Below, in pieces: positions 8,994 to 16,931 of a stretch of 64,000 nt of DNA (position 1 is the first letter of the stretch; each line of letters starts with the position of its first letter). A program made the position numbers and the translations under genes. Source of the stretch: RGIG1918 sp964570895 (GTDB lineage Bacteria; Cyanobacteriota; Vampirovibrionia; Gastranaerophilales; Gastranaerophilaceae); the NCBI GenBank assembly GCA_964570895.1, contig CAZMZD010000001.1, forward strand, positions 186,001 through 250,000. Reading direction: 5' to 3'. The notes beneath the pieces are model-generated. The model was not told where the DNA came from and did not search any database. It was given only the letters and a program-made list of their open reading frames with translations.

Positions 8994-10211
8994 ATGAAAC
9001 AATTAATTAAATTTATTTTGAAAAAAACTTTTTTATGTTTGCTTTTCTTGTCATTTGTTTATAGCGGCTGTTTGTCAAATCCGATTTTTGCTTCAACCCC
9101 TGCTGAAACTTATGACAGAGTCTGGAAATTGATTGATACAAAATTTGTCGACAAAACAAACAACAATCAAGATTGGGACAGATGGCGCCATAAATATGAT
9201 GAATACATTAAAACCGATAAAGATGCCTACGTTGCAATAGACACAATGGTTTCAAGCCTAAATGATATTTACACAAAATTTTTAAACCCTGAAGAATTTT
9301 TAGAAGAAACAGCTTCAATTCAAGGGTCGCTAAAAGGAATTGGGGTACAAATCGGTGTTCGCGAAGGGAAACTTTTAATTATCGCTCCTCTTGAAGACAC
9401 TCCAGGGGAACGTGCAGGGCTTCTTGCGGAAGATGAAATTTTAGAAATTGACGGAAAATCAACAAAGGGCATAACCGTTGACGCCGCGGCGGATAAAATC
9501 AGAGGCCCTGAAGGCACGCAAGTTACACTTCTTATCAAAAGAAAAGACTGCGAACCAAAAAAATATACCATAACGCGCGCGAACATTGAAATTAAATCAG
9601 TTTCCACAAAAGCGCCAAAATATGCAAAAATTTCAGATGAAATTGGCTACATTCGCCTAAGCTCATTTATTTCAAAAAACGCAGCGGGCGAGTTTAAAAA
9701 CGCACTTTATGATTATGCGGACAAAAAAGGTATAATTATTGACTTAAGGTCAAACCCCGGGGGGCTTTTGACAAACGCAACATACATTGCGGAAATGCTT
9801 CTTGGAAAAGAAGTTATAGTGTCAACCGTTGATAGAGATGGCTACAAAGAAACAATCAGAGCGAACGGAAAACAAATATACAATAAACCAATTTTTGTTT
9901 TAATAGACGGCGGCTCAGCTTCAGCAAGCGAAATATTATCAGGCGCCTTGAAAGACAATAACCGCGCAACAATAGTTGGCAAAAAATCTTTTGGAAAAGG
10001 ACTTGTTCAAGAAATAAACAAACTTCCTGATGGCTCTGCAATGCACATAACAATTCAAAAATATTTAACTCCAGCTGGAACTGATATAAATAAAAAAGGA
10101 ATTGAGCCGGATATTACAGTTGAAATAACAAAAGACGACATCAAAAACGAAAGCGACCCTCAGTTACAAAAAGCAAACGACGAATTATTAAAACAAATAA
10201 GTCAAAAATAA
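8994..10211 (+). CDS. ctpA: C-terminal processing peptidase, S41 family
   Basis: Periplasmic or envelope serine protease of the CtpA/Prc family that trims C-termini of exported proteins. The 405 residues start with a membrane-export signal (about 6-25); a cysteine in YSGC could be a lipobox, but the residue before the serine is atypical. A PDZ domain lies at about 110-190. The catalytic serine is in GSASASE (307-313) and the lysine in SFGKG (near 335). In Cyanobacteria CtpA matures photosystem II D1, but no photosystem gene is seen here, so the substrate is unknown. It is a single-gene unit with its own promoter and terminator. Confidence 0.92.
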   Translation: MKQLIKFILKKTFLCLLFLSFVYSGCLSNPIFASTPAETYDRVWKLIDTKFVDKTNNNQDWDRWRHKYDEYIKTDKDAYVAIDTMVSSLNDIYTKFLNPEEFLEETASIQGSLKGIGVQIGVREGKLLIIAPLEDTPGERAGLLAEDEILEIDGKSTKGITVDAAADKIRGPEGTQVTLLIKRKDCEPKKYTITRANIEIKSVSTKAPKYAKISDEIGYIRLSSFISKNAAGEFKNALYDYADKKGIIIDLRSNPGGLLTNATYIAEMLLGKEVIVSTVDRDGYKETIRANGKQIYNKPIFVLIDGGSASASEILSGALKDNNRATIVGKKSFGKGLVQEINKLPDGSAMHITIQKYLTPAGTDINKKGIEPDITVEITKDDIKNESDPQLQKANDELLKQISQK

Positions 10212-10246
10212 AAAAAAGGCTCCACAAACTGTGGAGCCTTAAAATT
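10212..10246. terminator. Bidirectional terminator between ctpA and the 67-residue gene
   Basis: A perfect 9-bp stem GGCTCCACA/TGTGGAGCC with a 3-nt loop (10218-10238), A-tract on the left and T-rich on the right, lies between convergent genes and can serve both. Confidence 0.88.
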
Positions 10247-10256
10247 TTTAAAGCAA

Positions 10257-10460
10257 TTAGTTGTTACTTACTAACATTCTAAATGCCACAAGCCCTCTTG
10301 CAGAGATCATTTTGCAATCTTGCTTTTGTTCTTGCACCGTTTTGAATGTTTTAAGAATTGCTTTGATGTTGTTAATACTTTTTTCAGAATCAAGTTCGTA
10401 GACATTGTCTACAGGGTCAACAATAATATTAAAAATTGTGTTTAATTTAATTTCGTTCAT
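10257..10460 (-). CDS. Small hypothetical protein (67 aa)
   Basis: Unrecognised soluble protein of 67 residues, mixed acidic N-terminus and basic middle (AILKTFKTVQEQKQ). No signal peptide or membrane segment. Reality is supported by a GAGAG Shine-Dalgarno, its own terminator, and a promoter module shared at identical spacing with the 161-residue coiled-coil gene at 55453-55938. The shared module suggests common control of the two genes. Function unknown. Confidence 0.65.
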   Translation of the reverse strand: MNEIKLNTIFNIIVDPVDNVYELDSEKSINNIKAILKTFKTVQEQKQDCKMISARGLVAFRMLVSNN

Positions 10461-10486
10461 AATTTAAAACTCTCAAATATCTCTTA

Positions 10487-10521
10487 CTCATTAATAAAGT
10501 ATTTTTGAGTTTTAAAATTGC
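10487..10521 (-). promoter_or_regulatory. Shared promoter module, copy A
   Basis: Minus strand: GCAATTTT, 6 bp, CAAAAAT, 2 bp, TTTATTAATGAG, then exactly 26 bp to the ATG at 10460. Copy B with the same blocks and spacing lies at 55965-55999. Confidence 0.6.
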
Positions 10522-10565
10522 GCATTTGTTACAAAACTTTATATATTTTATATATCAAATTAATA

Positions 10566-10946
10566 TCATTCAATATAAATATCTGCCTCAATGCTTGACC
10601 CAACAGGCGCTGCAACAATAAATTCATCAGAAAAACTTTCTTTAAAATATTTAAAAGGAAGGCAGTTTTCATCAAGAAATATGCCATCAGATTGGAGCGC
10701 AAGTGCAAAATCAACTCTTGCTGACACAACAAATAAAGCATTATATTCAGCTACAAGCTGCCTTGCGCGCGCAAGAACAGAAAATGCAGCGCTATCTGAA
10801 AGCCCATCAAATGAAACAACGAAAAAATTAAAACTATCATTAATTTTTGAAACCAAAATATCCAAAAATTCGCTTGAATTAAGGCTCGTAAGCTCGAGCT
10901 TGCATATATTTTTGTTTTTTAAAAGCAAATATTCTTTAGCGCGCAT
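10566..10946 (-). CDS. ThiE/TenI-like domain, short form (126 aa)
   Basis: Resembles the central part of thiamine-phosphate synthase: LARARQLVAEYNALFVVS, then VDFALALQSDGIFLDE matching the family pattern of a bound-phosphate/pyrimidine region (typically NDRVDLALALGADGVHLGQ), then FSDEFIVAAPV for the next strand. ThiE has about 210 residues; this one stops after roughly half a barrel, and the usual Asn-Asp is replaced by Ser-Ala before Arg-Val-Asp. It has AAGGGA before its ATG. It is either a degenerate remnant or a half-barrel with another role; enzymatic thiamine synthesis seems unlikely from this piece alone. Confidence 0.5.
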   Translation of the reverse strand: MRAKEYLLLKNKNICKLELTSLNSSEFLDILVSKINDSFNFFVVSFDGLSDSAAFSVLARARQLVAEYNALFVVSARVDFALALQSDGIFLDENCLPFKYFKESFSDEFIVAAPVGSSIEADIYIE

Positions 10947-11033
10947 TTTATAAGTTCCCTTATTATTTTAATCAAAAATAATTGCCAAAGCGTCAAAAAC
11001 ACTTGTATGTAAATAAAATAACATAAAATCAAC

Positions 11034-11039
11034 TATATT
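11034..11039 (+). promoter_or_regulatory. -10-like box of the sigma-factor gene, possibly leaderless
   Basis: TATATT ends 6 bp before the ATG at 11046 and no Shine-Dalgarno is present. An alternative reading is TTGTAT (11003-11008) with TAAAAT (11024-11029), spaced 15 bp. Confidence 0.35.
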
Positions 11040-11045
11040 TTAAAA

Positions 11046-11627
11046 ATGAAAGAAACTTCAAAACCAAACACGAAAACTTTGGCATATCTTGCAAAACATT
11101 CAAATAAAGAAGCACTGCGTGAGCTTTTAGAGCGCGAAAGCAAAGTTTTAAGAGCATACTATAGAGGGCAAAACCTCCCGCCAAACGATGTTCAAGACCT
11201 GACACAAAACGTGCTTATAAAAATTGCAAAAAATATTCATAACTTAAAAGAAGCGCAAACTTACCCAAAATGGGCAAAAACAATTGCAAGAAACGAACTA
11301 TACGATTATTTAAGAACAAAAAAGAAAAATAAATTTGAATATATGACACACCCTGATTTAATCGATGTTTCAAAAGATATACCCGATCTTGCAGACAATC
11401 CGCTTGATAAAATTTTAGGAATTGAACTAAAAAACAAAGTTAAAAATTCAATTCAATACCTTCCGGACGAATACAAAAAAGCAATAATAATGCGCGATAT
11501 CGCAGGACTTAGTTATTCAAAAATCGCTGAAATTTCAAAACTAAACATTGGCACCGTTAAATCAAGAATTTCAAGAGCTCGAGAAAAGCTTAAAAAAATA
11601 GTCGAACCATATTTAGAAAACTCATGA
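11046..11627 (+). CDS. Sigma-70 family (ECF-like) RNA polymerase sigma factor
   Basis: Two-domain sigma factor of 193 residues. Region 2 spans about 25-100 (NDVQDLTQNVLIKIAKN, then YPKWAKTIARNELYDYLR); region 4 spans about 135-190 (LPDEYKKAIIMRDIAGLSY, SKIAEISKLNIGTVKSRISR). It would direct polymerase to its own set of promoters. No anti-sigma gene is adjacent: the neighbour on the right is convergent and overlaps by 6 bp, and the one on the left is divergent. A target could be the shared promoter module seen at 10.5 and 56.0 kb, but that is only a guess. Confidence 0.88.
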   Translation: MKETSKPNTKTLAYLAKHSNKEALRELLERESKVLRAYYRGQNLPPNDVQDLTQNVLIKIAKNIHNLKEAQTYPKWAKTIARNELYDYLRTKKKNKFEYMTHPDLIDVSKDIPDLADNPLDKILGIELKNKVKNSIQYLPDEYKKAIIMRDIAGLSYSKIAEISKLNIGTVKSRISRAREKLKKIVEPYLENS

Positions 11628-12836
11628 AAAATAACTTTGAATAAGCGCGCGAGCTTGTTCACTTTGCACTAAAACGACCGTATCGCTCGGGTTAAGAGAA
11701 CTCAATTTACCAAAATTCTTAAGCACCTCGCAAGATTTGCAAATTAGAGGGGTAGAAGTAAAACTCGGCATAGATTGAATTATCAGTTCTGCAAAATTAG
11801 ATAAATTTTCCTGTTCAAAAATTTCCAAAATATCAAAAGCAAACTCATTATCGGAAAAATTTTCTGCCAAAATATCAAATAATTCGCCATAAAAAGCGCC
11901 ATCAAATGTTTTGAAAAAGTTTGAAATTTCAGAAATTTTTTGCTTCGTGTTTTTGTCTAAATCAAGCAAATACGCTTCATTTTCGTCATATATTTTAAAT
12001 TTATTTTTAGCTTTTAAAAAGTTAATTGCTCCTTCAAGCGAAATTTCATTATTTTTTAAAATATTTAGCGCAGAAAAAATTTCGTCAGCTAAAAATTCAC
12101 TCATAACAATATAATCCGGAATGCCATCCAATAAATTTGAAAGAAGCAAATTAAAATATTTAAAATCAAATTTTGCGGAAATTGTTTTAAAATCGGCTAA
12201 ATACAATAAATCAGCTGAAAAATCAACTCCATAAGGGCTGTTTGATAAGCTTTCCAAAATTTCAGTCAAAGCCATTATATCGCCATAATTAATTAAAAAA
12301 TCAACTCCGGAATATAAAATATCTGGGTCAGATGAATTTAATTTCAAAATCGCGTTATCATATTCCGTGCGTTCGCCATGAGCAAATAAAAGCTTAATAC
12401 AGTTAATTTTGAGCGGTTCAAAATCAGCTTCAAGGTGTGATTTTGCAACGGGAAGCGCAAGCGGATCTAAAATGCGTGCAAAATATAGCGCAGCATATGC
12501 CTTTTCAGAGTCAGTTCCATGTTCAAATTTTTCAAGCATAATATCCGTTACATCTTCATTTGCAAATTTCACAAGTGGCGAAATAACTGCGTCTGAAAAA
12601 GAATACGAATAAATTTTCATAAATTCGAAACAATTTTGAACATTATTTTGATTAACCGCGCGAATTAAATTTTTAACAATTTTATCTTTCAAAAAATCAA
12701 AAATAAAATCTTCGTTTTGCACAAGTTCTTCAAATGTCTTAACATCTTTAAAATTTATTACAGATTGAGCAGCGCGGGCTGAAAGATTAAAATCCTTTGA
12801 AAGCAAGTCATTAGCGTTTTTGTTAACAAATTTCAT
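11622..12836 (-). CDS. HEAT-like helical-repeat protein, hypothetical
   Basis: About 404 residues, all helical, acidic and without signal peptide or membrane segment. The stretch around 80-200 (for example DSEKAYAALYFARILDPLAL and NCIKLLFAHGERTEYDNAIL) looks like paired helices of HEAT type, as in protein-binding scaffolds. I take ATG 12836 as the start rather than the in-frame ATG at 12851: a perfect TATAAT lies between the two, 6 bp before 12836, and neither start has a Shine-Dalgarno. It converges on the sigma gene with a 6-bp overlap. Function unknown. Confidence 0.7.
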   Translation of the reverse strand: MKFVNKNANDLLSKDFNLSARAAQSVINFKDVKTFEELVQNEDFIFDFLKDKIVKNLIRAVNQNNVQNCFEFMKIYSYSFSDAVISPLVKFANEDVTDIMLEKFEHGTDSEKAYAALYFARILDPLALPVAKSHLEADFEPLKINCIKLLFAHGERTEYDNAILKLNSSDPDILYSGVDFLINYGDIMALTEILESLSNSPYGVDFSADLLYLADFKTISAKFDFKYFNLLLSNLLDGIPDYIVMSEFLADEIFSALNILKNNEISLEGAINFLKAKNKFKIYDENEAYLLDLDKNTKQKISEISNFFKTFDGAFYGELFDILAENFSDNEFAFDILEIFEQENLSNFAELIIQSMPSFTSTPLICKSCEVLKNFGKLSSLNPSDTVVLVQSEQARALIQSYFS

Positions 12837-12842
12837 AAAAAC

Positions 12843-12848
12843 ATTATA
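12843..12848 (-). promoter_or_regulatory. -10 box of the HEAT-like gene, probably leaderless
   Basis: Minus-strand TATAAT, six bases before the ATG at 12836. It faces the pyrH -10 with 19 bp between the two boxes. Confidence 0.45.
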
Positions 12849-12864
12849 CATTAAATTTGTTTTT

Positions 12865-12873
12865 TGATATAGT
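12865..12873 (+). promoter_or_regulatory. Extended -10 promoter of pyrH, probably leaderless
   Basis: TG-A-TATAGT ends 6 bp before the ATG at 12880. There is no Shine-Dalgarno and no room for a leader. Confidence 0.5.
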
Positions 12874-12879
12874 TAACGT

Positions 12880-13602
12880 ATGGAAAATTTAAAATATAAA
12901 CGGATTTTATTAAAAGTTAGCGGAGAAGCCCTGCTTGGCTCGCAATCATTCGGAATTGACCCAACGCCTGTTGCCACTATTTGCAACGAAATAAAAAAAG
13001 CGCACGACCTTGGCGCTGAAGTTGCAATCGTTGTTGGTGGCGGAAACATTTTCAGAGGAATGAATAACTCTGATAAGCTAGGAATGGCGCGCGCTCAAGG
13101 CGATTATATGGGTATGCTTGCAACGGTTATGAACGCAATGGCGCTTCAATCAAAATTAACACAGCTTAAAATACCTGTAAGGGTTCAATCGGCGCTTACA
13201 ATAAATCAAGTTGCAGAGCCTTACATCAGGCTCAAAGCCATCAGACACCTAGAAAAGAAAAGAGTCGTTATTTTCGCAGCAGGCACCGGAAACCCATTTT
13301 TCACAACAGACACGGCTGCTGCGCTTCGTTCCGTTGAAATTGGCGCGCAAGCGCTTCTTATGGCGAAAAACGGGGTTGATGGCGTTTATACGGCTGACCC
13401 AAGAACTGATAAAACCGCCAAAAAACTTGATTACATTTCATACGACACAATTATTCAAAACAATTTAAAAGTTATGGACTTAACCGCATGTTCACTTTGC
13501 AAAGACAACAAAATGCCAATCAGAGTGTTTGATTTTGCAAAAGAAAACAGCATAATTGACATATTACAAAACAAAGAAATAGGTACAATAGTAGGAGAAT
13601 AA
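12880..13602 (+). CDS. pyrH: UMP kinase
   Basis: Phosphorylates UMP to UDP in pyrimidine nucleotide synthesis; hexameric amino-acid-kinase fold. The 240 residues show the N-terminal LLKVSGEALLG, the glycine loop VVGGGNIFRG, and GTGNPFFTTDTAA in the substrate region. It heads the operon pyrH-frr-cdsA-rnc-rpe; pyrH-frr-cdsA is a very common bacterial order. Translation seems not to use a Shine-Dalgarno sequence. Confidence 0.97.
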   Translation: MENLKYKRILLKVSGEALLGSQSFGIDPTPVATICNEIKKAHDLGAEVAIVVGGGNIFRGMNNSDKLGMARAQGDYMGMLATVMNAMALQSKLTQLKIPVRVQSALTINQVAEPYIRLKAIRHLEKKRVVIFAAGTGNPFFTTDTAAALRSVEIGAQALLMAKNGVDGVYTADPRTDKTAKKLDYISYDTIIQNNLKVMDLTACSLCKDNKMPIRVFDFAKENSIIDILQNKEIGTIVGE

Positions 13603-13604
13603 AT

Positions 13605-14165
13605 ATGCCGGTAGATACAATTTACGCACAAGGAAAAGAAAAATCAGAAAAATGCGTTGCGCAAATGAAAAAAGAATTTGCTACAATCCGCACAGGAAGA
13701 GCTAATCCGCTCATTCTCGATAAAGTTTTGGTTGATTATTATGGAGCTCCAACAAAGCTAAGCCAAATGGCGCAAATTTCAGTGTCTGAAGGCACAACGC
13801 TTATTGTTTCACCATTTGACAAATCAATGATTAAAGAAATTGAAAAAGCAATCACAAAAGCTGAAATCGGTATCACCCCTAACAACGACGGAACCGTTAT
13901 CAGGCTTTCATTCCCGCCACTTACACAAGACAGAAGAAAAGAAATTGCAAAAGAAGTTAAAGCAATGGGCGAAAGCGCAAAAGTTGCAGTTAGAAACGTA
14001 AGACGCGACATGCTTGACGAACTTAAAAAAATTGAAAAATCTGAAAATATACCTGAAGACGCAATTAAAGACGCTCAAGCGCAAATTCAAAAAATTTCAG
14101 ATGGCTATATTAAAACAATCGATGAATTAGTTAGCGCGAAAGATAAAGAGGTAATGACAGTATAA
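13605..14165 (+). CDS. frr: Ribosome recycling factor
   Basis: Releases ribosomes from mRNA after termination together with EF-G. The 186 residues match the family (185), with the two-domain layout: an N-terminal helix ending in FATIRTGRANP, a beta domain with YYGAPTKLSQMAQI, and the long C-terminal helices RKEIAKEVKAMGESAKVAVR and RDMLDELKK. It starts 2 bp after pyrH with AGGAGA in front and shares its last base with the cdsA start. Confidence 0.97.
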   Translation: MPVDTIYAQGKEKSEKCVAQMKKEFATIRTGRANPLILDKVLVDYYGAPTKLSQMAQISVSEGTTLIVSPFDKSMIKEIEKAITKAEIGITPNNDGTVIRLSFPPLTQDRRKEIAKEVKAMGESAKVAVRNVRRDMLDELKKIEKSENIPEDAIKDAQAQIQKISDGYIKTIDELVSAKDKEVMTV

Positions 14166-15115
14166 TGCCTGAAAACGCAGCAGATGGAATTATAGAAAAA
14201 GAAAACCAACAAGAAACACCAAAACAAAACAAATTAAGAAGGGTTTTGACAGGTTGGATTGTTGGTGTCTTTTGCATGGCGTGCATTATTATGGGCGCAA
14301 TCCCGCTCCTTGCCTTAGTTCTAGTTATCATCTGCTTAATGGCAAAAGAATATGTAATTATTTTGCAACACAAAGGGTTTCACCCTAGCCTTGGGGTCAT
14401 AATCGTTGCAGGAATAGCGTTTACGTCGCTCATCTTTTTCCACAGATTTGATATGTTGCCGCTATTCACTTGCGCTGCAATCATTGGCTCGTTTTTAATA
14501 GTGTTATTTAAAGGCAGACAGCCCTACATTGCAAACGTTGCAACCACAACGCTGGGTATTATGTATTCGGCATGGCTCACTTCCCACGTGCTTTTAATCA
14601 GACAAATTGGCATGCAAGGCGTTGGCGCATTTAAATTATCAATAAACGAAGGCTTGTTCCTTTTAATATTCGCCTTTTTAGCAGTCATTGCAACCGATGT
14701 TGGCGCATATTATTTTGGTTCAAAATTTGGCAAAACAAAACTTGCCCCAACAGTTAGCCCTAAAAAAACGGTGGAAGGCGCAGTTTTTGGCGCATTATTC
14801 AGCATATTTGTTTGTTTATTTGGCGTATTTTACACAAAATTAACATTACTGCAATGTATCATTTCAGGGCTTTTAATCACTGTCTTTGCGCAGCTTGGCG
14901 ACCTTAGCGAATCGCTCATCAAAAGAGATGCCGGCGTTAAAGACTCAAGCCACATCCTCCCAGGCCATGGCGGCATTTTAGATAGAGCAGACAGCTACAT
15001 TTTCTCAGCTCCTGTCGTTTACTATTACTTCGTTTATTTTACACACGGAAATAACCTGTTTTTCGACCTGTTTAACTACATAAAAGGGTTTATAAATGTT
15101 TATTTCGGCAGCTAG
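14165..15115 (+). CDS. cdsA: Phosphatidate cytidylyltransferase
   Basis: Membrane enzyme making CDP-diacylglycerol from CTP and phosphatidic acid, the branch point to all phospholipids. The 316 residues have a polar N-terminus of about 30 residues and about eight membrane segments. The family signature is complete near the C-terminus: GDLSESLIKRDAGVKDSSH followed by LPGHGGILDRADS. Overlaps frr by 1 bp and rnc by 20 bp, showing tight coupling. Confidence 0.95.
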   Translation: MPENAADGIIEKENQQETPKQNKLRRVLTGWIVGVFCMACIIMGAIPLLALVLVIICLMAKEYVIILQHKGFHPSLGVIIVAGIAFTSLIFFHRFDMLPLFTCAAIIGSFLIVLFKGRQPYIANVATTTLGIMYSAWLTSHVLLIRQIGMQGVGAFKLSINEGLFLLIFAFLAVIATDVGAYYFGSKFGKTKLAPTVSPKKTVEGAVFGALFSIFVCLFGVFYTKLTLLQCIISGLLITVFAQLGDLSESLIKRDAGVKDSSHILPGHGGILDRADSYIFSAPVVYYYFVYFTHGNNLFFDLFNYIKGFINVYFGS

Positions 15116-15806
15116 AAATAAAGCACTATGCGAATTTAGCGAAAAAATAGGTGTGCCGCATTTGATGGTCGGGCTTTTAAACACCGTTTTCACTCATCCT
15201 TCGTTTGTGCAAGAAAAAAGAGAGTCGTACGAAAGGCTTGAATTTCTTGGCGATGCAGTGCTAAAACTTATAGTCAGCAATTACTTTTTCAAAAAATACA
15301 ACAGAGAGCTCGAAGGAGTTTTGACTGAAAAAAGAAACTCTGTTGTGTCTGACGAAACTCTTGCAAAACTCGCTGAAAAGCTTGAATATGAAGATTTAAT
15401 CCTTATGTCGGATGATATGAAAAACTCTTCGTATTCAAAAGAAATTGTGCTTGCCTGTGTTTTTGAAGCGCTTCTTGGTGCAATTCATCTTGAGGGCGGT
15501 TACGTGCGAGCTGAAAAATTTTTCTTAGATAATTTCACTGAAGAAATCGAAGAAATTGCAAGCACTGCGCGCTCTTCAAACTACAAAGCGCTTCTTCAAG
15601 AATACACTCAAAGCATTGACGCAACGCTTCCAGAATATATTTTAACAGAAGAAACGGGCAAGTCACACGACAAAACCTTTACATACGAGGTTGTGTGGCA
15701 AAATAATTTACTCGGCACAGGCTCTGGCAAAACCAAAAAACAAGCACAAACATATGCTGCAAAATGTGCAATTGAAAAATTAAAAGACGAGGGGGCAAAA
15801 ATATGA
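15096..15806 (+). CDS. rnc: Ribonuclease III
   Basis: Double-strand-specific endonuclease that processes rRNA and mRNA. The 236 residues contain the catalytic motif ERLEFLGDAVLKL at about 43-55, the second acidic site FEALLGAIHLEGG near 125-137, and a C-terminal double-stranded-RNA-binding domain (about 160-232, GSGKTKKQAQTYAAKCAIEKL). The start ATG at 15096 lies inside the end of cdsA with AAAGGG in front. Confidence 0.96.
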   Translation: MFISAARNKALCEFSEKIGVPHLMVGLLNTVFTHPSFVQEKRESYERLEFLGDAVLKLIVSNYFFKKYNRELEGVLTEKRNSVVSDETLAKLAEKLEYEDLILMSDDMKNSSYSKEIVLACVFEALLGAIHLEGGYVRAEKFFLDNFTEEIEEIASTARSSNYKALLQEYTQSIDATLPEYILTEETGKSHDKTFTYEVVWQNNLLGTGSGKTKKQAQTYAAKCAIEKLKDEGAKI

Positions 15807-16444
15807 TAATATCACCTTCAATTCTATCTGCTGATTTTGCAAACTTAGAACAAGAAATAAGAAAAGTCAAAAAGCTTGGCGTTAAATGGTTTCACCTCGA
15901 CGTAATGGACGGACATTTTGTGCCAAACATCACAATCGGCGCGCCTGTTGTAAAATCTTTAAGAAAAATTGAAGATATTTTCTTAGACACCCATTTAATG
16001 ATAACAAACCCTGAAAAATATGTTGATGACTTTATTTCCGCAGGTTCAGACTTAATCACATTCCATGTCGAAGCAGCAGGCGACAAAACGGCAGAACTTA
16101 TAAAACATATAAAAGAAAAAGGCGCAAAAGCAGGGCTTTCAATAAAACCCGCAACACCGGCAGAAGATATAAAAAAATATATTAAAGACTTGGATTTAGT
16201 GCTTGTTATGACTGTAGAGCCCGGGTTTGGCGGGCAAACTTTCATGCAAGATTGCGCAGAAAAATTAATAAAACTTGCAGAATATAAAGAAAAATATAAT
16301 CAATATTTGATTTTGCAAGTTGATGGCGGAATTAACGACAAAACAGCAAAAATTTGCAAAAATTACGGCGCAAATTCACTTGTTGCAGGAAATTATATCT
16401 ACAAATCAGAAAATATTGAAGAAGCGGTTAAAAATTTATTATAA
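15803..16444 (+). CDS. rpe: Ribulose-phosphate 3-epimerase
   Basis: Interconverts ribulose-5-phosphate and xylulose-5-phosphate in the pentose phosphate pathway. TIM barrel of 213 residues with ILSADFANL, HLDVMDGHFVPNITIGAPV (catalytic Asp and metal His), MTVEPGFGGQ and LQVDGGIN. It overlaps rnc by 4 bp (ATGA type), so it ends the operon; the next gene has its own promoter. Confidence 0.96.
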   Translation: MIISPSILSADFANLEQEIRKVKKLGVKWFHLDVMDGHFVPNITIGAPVVKSLRKIEDIFLDTHLMITNPEKYVDDFISAGSDLITFHVEAAGDKTAELIKHIKEKGAKAGLSIKPATPAEDIKKYIKDLDLVLVMTVEPGFGGQTFMQDCAEKLIKLAEYKEKYNQYLILQVDGGINDKTAKICKNYGANSLVAGNYIYKSENIEEAVKNLL

Positions 16445-16460
16445 TTATTTAAAATACCCC

Positions 16461-16489
16461 TTGAAAAAGTTTTTTGTTTTGCGTATGAT
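16461..16489 (+). promoter_or_regulatory. Sigma-70 type promoter of rplS
   Basis: TTGAAA (16461-16466), 17 bp, TATGAT (16484-16489), then a leader of about 30 nt with AAAGG before the ATG at 16525. Confidence 0.7.
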
Positions 16490-16524
16490 ATGTTTAATTG
16501 CTAGAAATTTAAAGGTATAAGAAA

Positions 16525-16878
16525 ATGAATCCGATTATTGATGAATTAGAAAAACAATACACAGGTCGTGAACTTCCTGAATTAAACACAGGTGACAGTG
16601 TTAAAGTTTATGTAAGAATTATCGAAGGCAACAAAGAACGTACGCAGGCTTTCGAAGGCACTATCATTAAAAAACACGGCTCAGGTGTTTCTAAAACTAT
16701 TACAGTTAGAAAAACTTTCCAAGGCGTTGGCGTTGAAAGAGTGTTCTCGCTCTACTCTCCAAGAGTTGAAAGAATTGAAGTTTTAAGAAGAGGTGATGTT
16801 CGCCGTTCTAAACTTTATTACTTAAGAGAACGTTCAGGCAAAGCAACTCGTATTAAAGAGAAGATGGAAAAAAGATAA
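16525..16878 (+). CDS. rplS: 50S ribosomal protein L19
   Basis: Protein of the large subunit at the 30S-50S interface. The 117 residues match the family with ELNTGDSVKVYVRIIEG, TQAFEGTIIKKHG, VGVERVFSLYSPRVE and RRSKLYYLRERSGKATRIKE. Own promoter and Shine-Dalgarno AAAGG; a hairpin follows, and rbgA and rnhB read on beyond it. Confidence 0.97.
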   Translation: MNPIIDELEKQYTGRELPELNTGDSVKVYVRIIEGNKERTQAFEGTIIKKHGSGVSKTITVRKTFQGVGVERVFSLYSPRVERIEVLRRGDVRRSKLYYLRERSGKATRIKEKMEKR

Positions 16879-16885
16879 GAAGTTT

Positions 16886-16914
16886 TTAAAGCCCTTTAAC
16901 GAGGGCTTTATTTA
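16886..16914 (+). terminator. Hairpin after rplS, probable partial terminator
   Basis: Stem AAAGCCCT/AGGGCTTT with a 6-nt loop (16888-16909), followed by a weak T-run. It lies between rplS and rbgA and may lower downstream expression rather than stop it. Confidence 0.55.
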
Positions 16915-16931
16915 ATAGAAAAGAAATTTTT

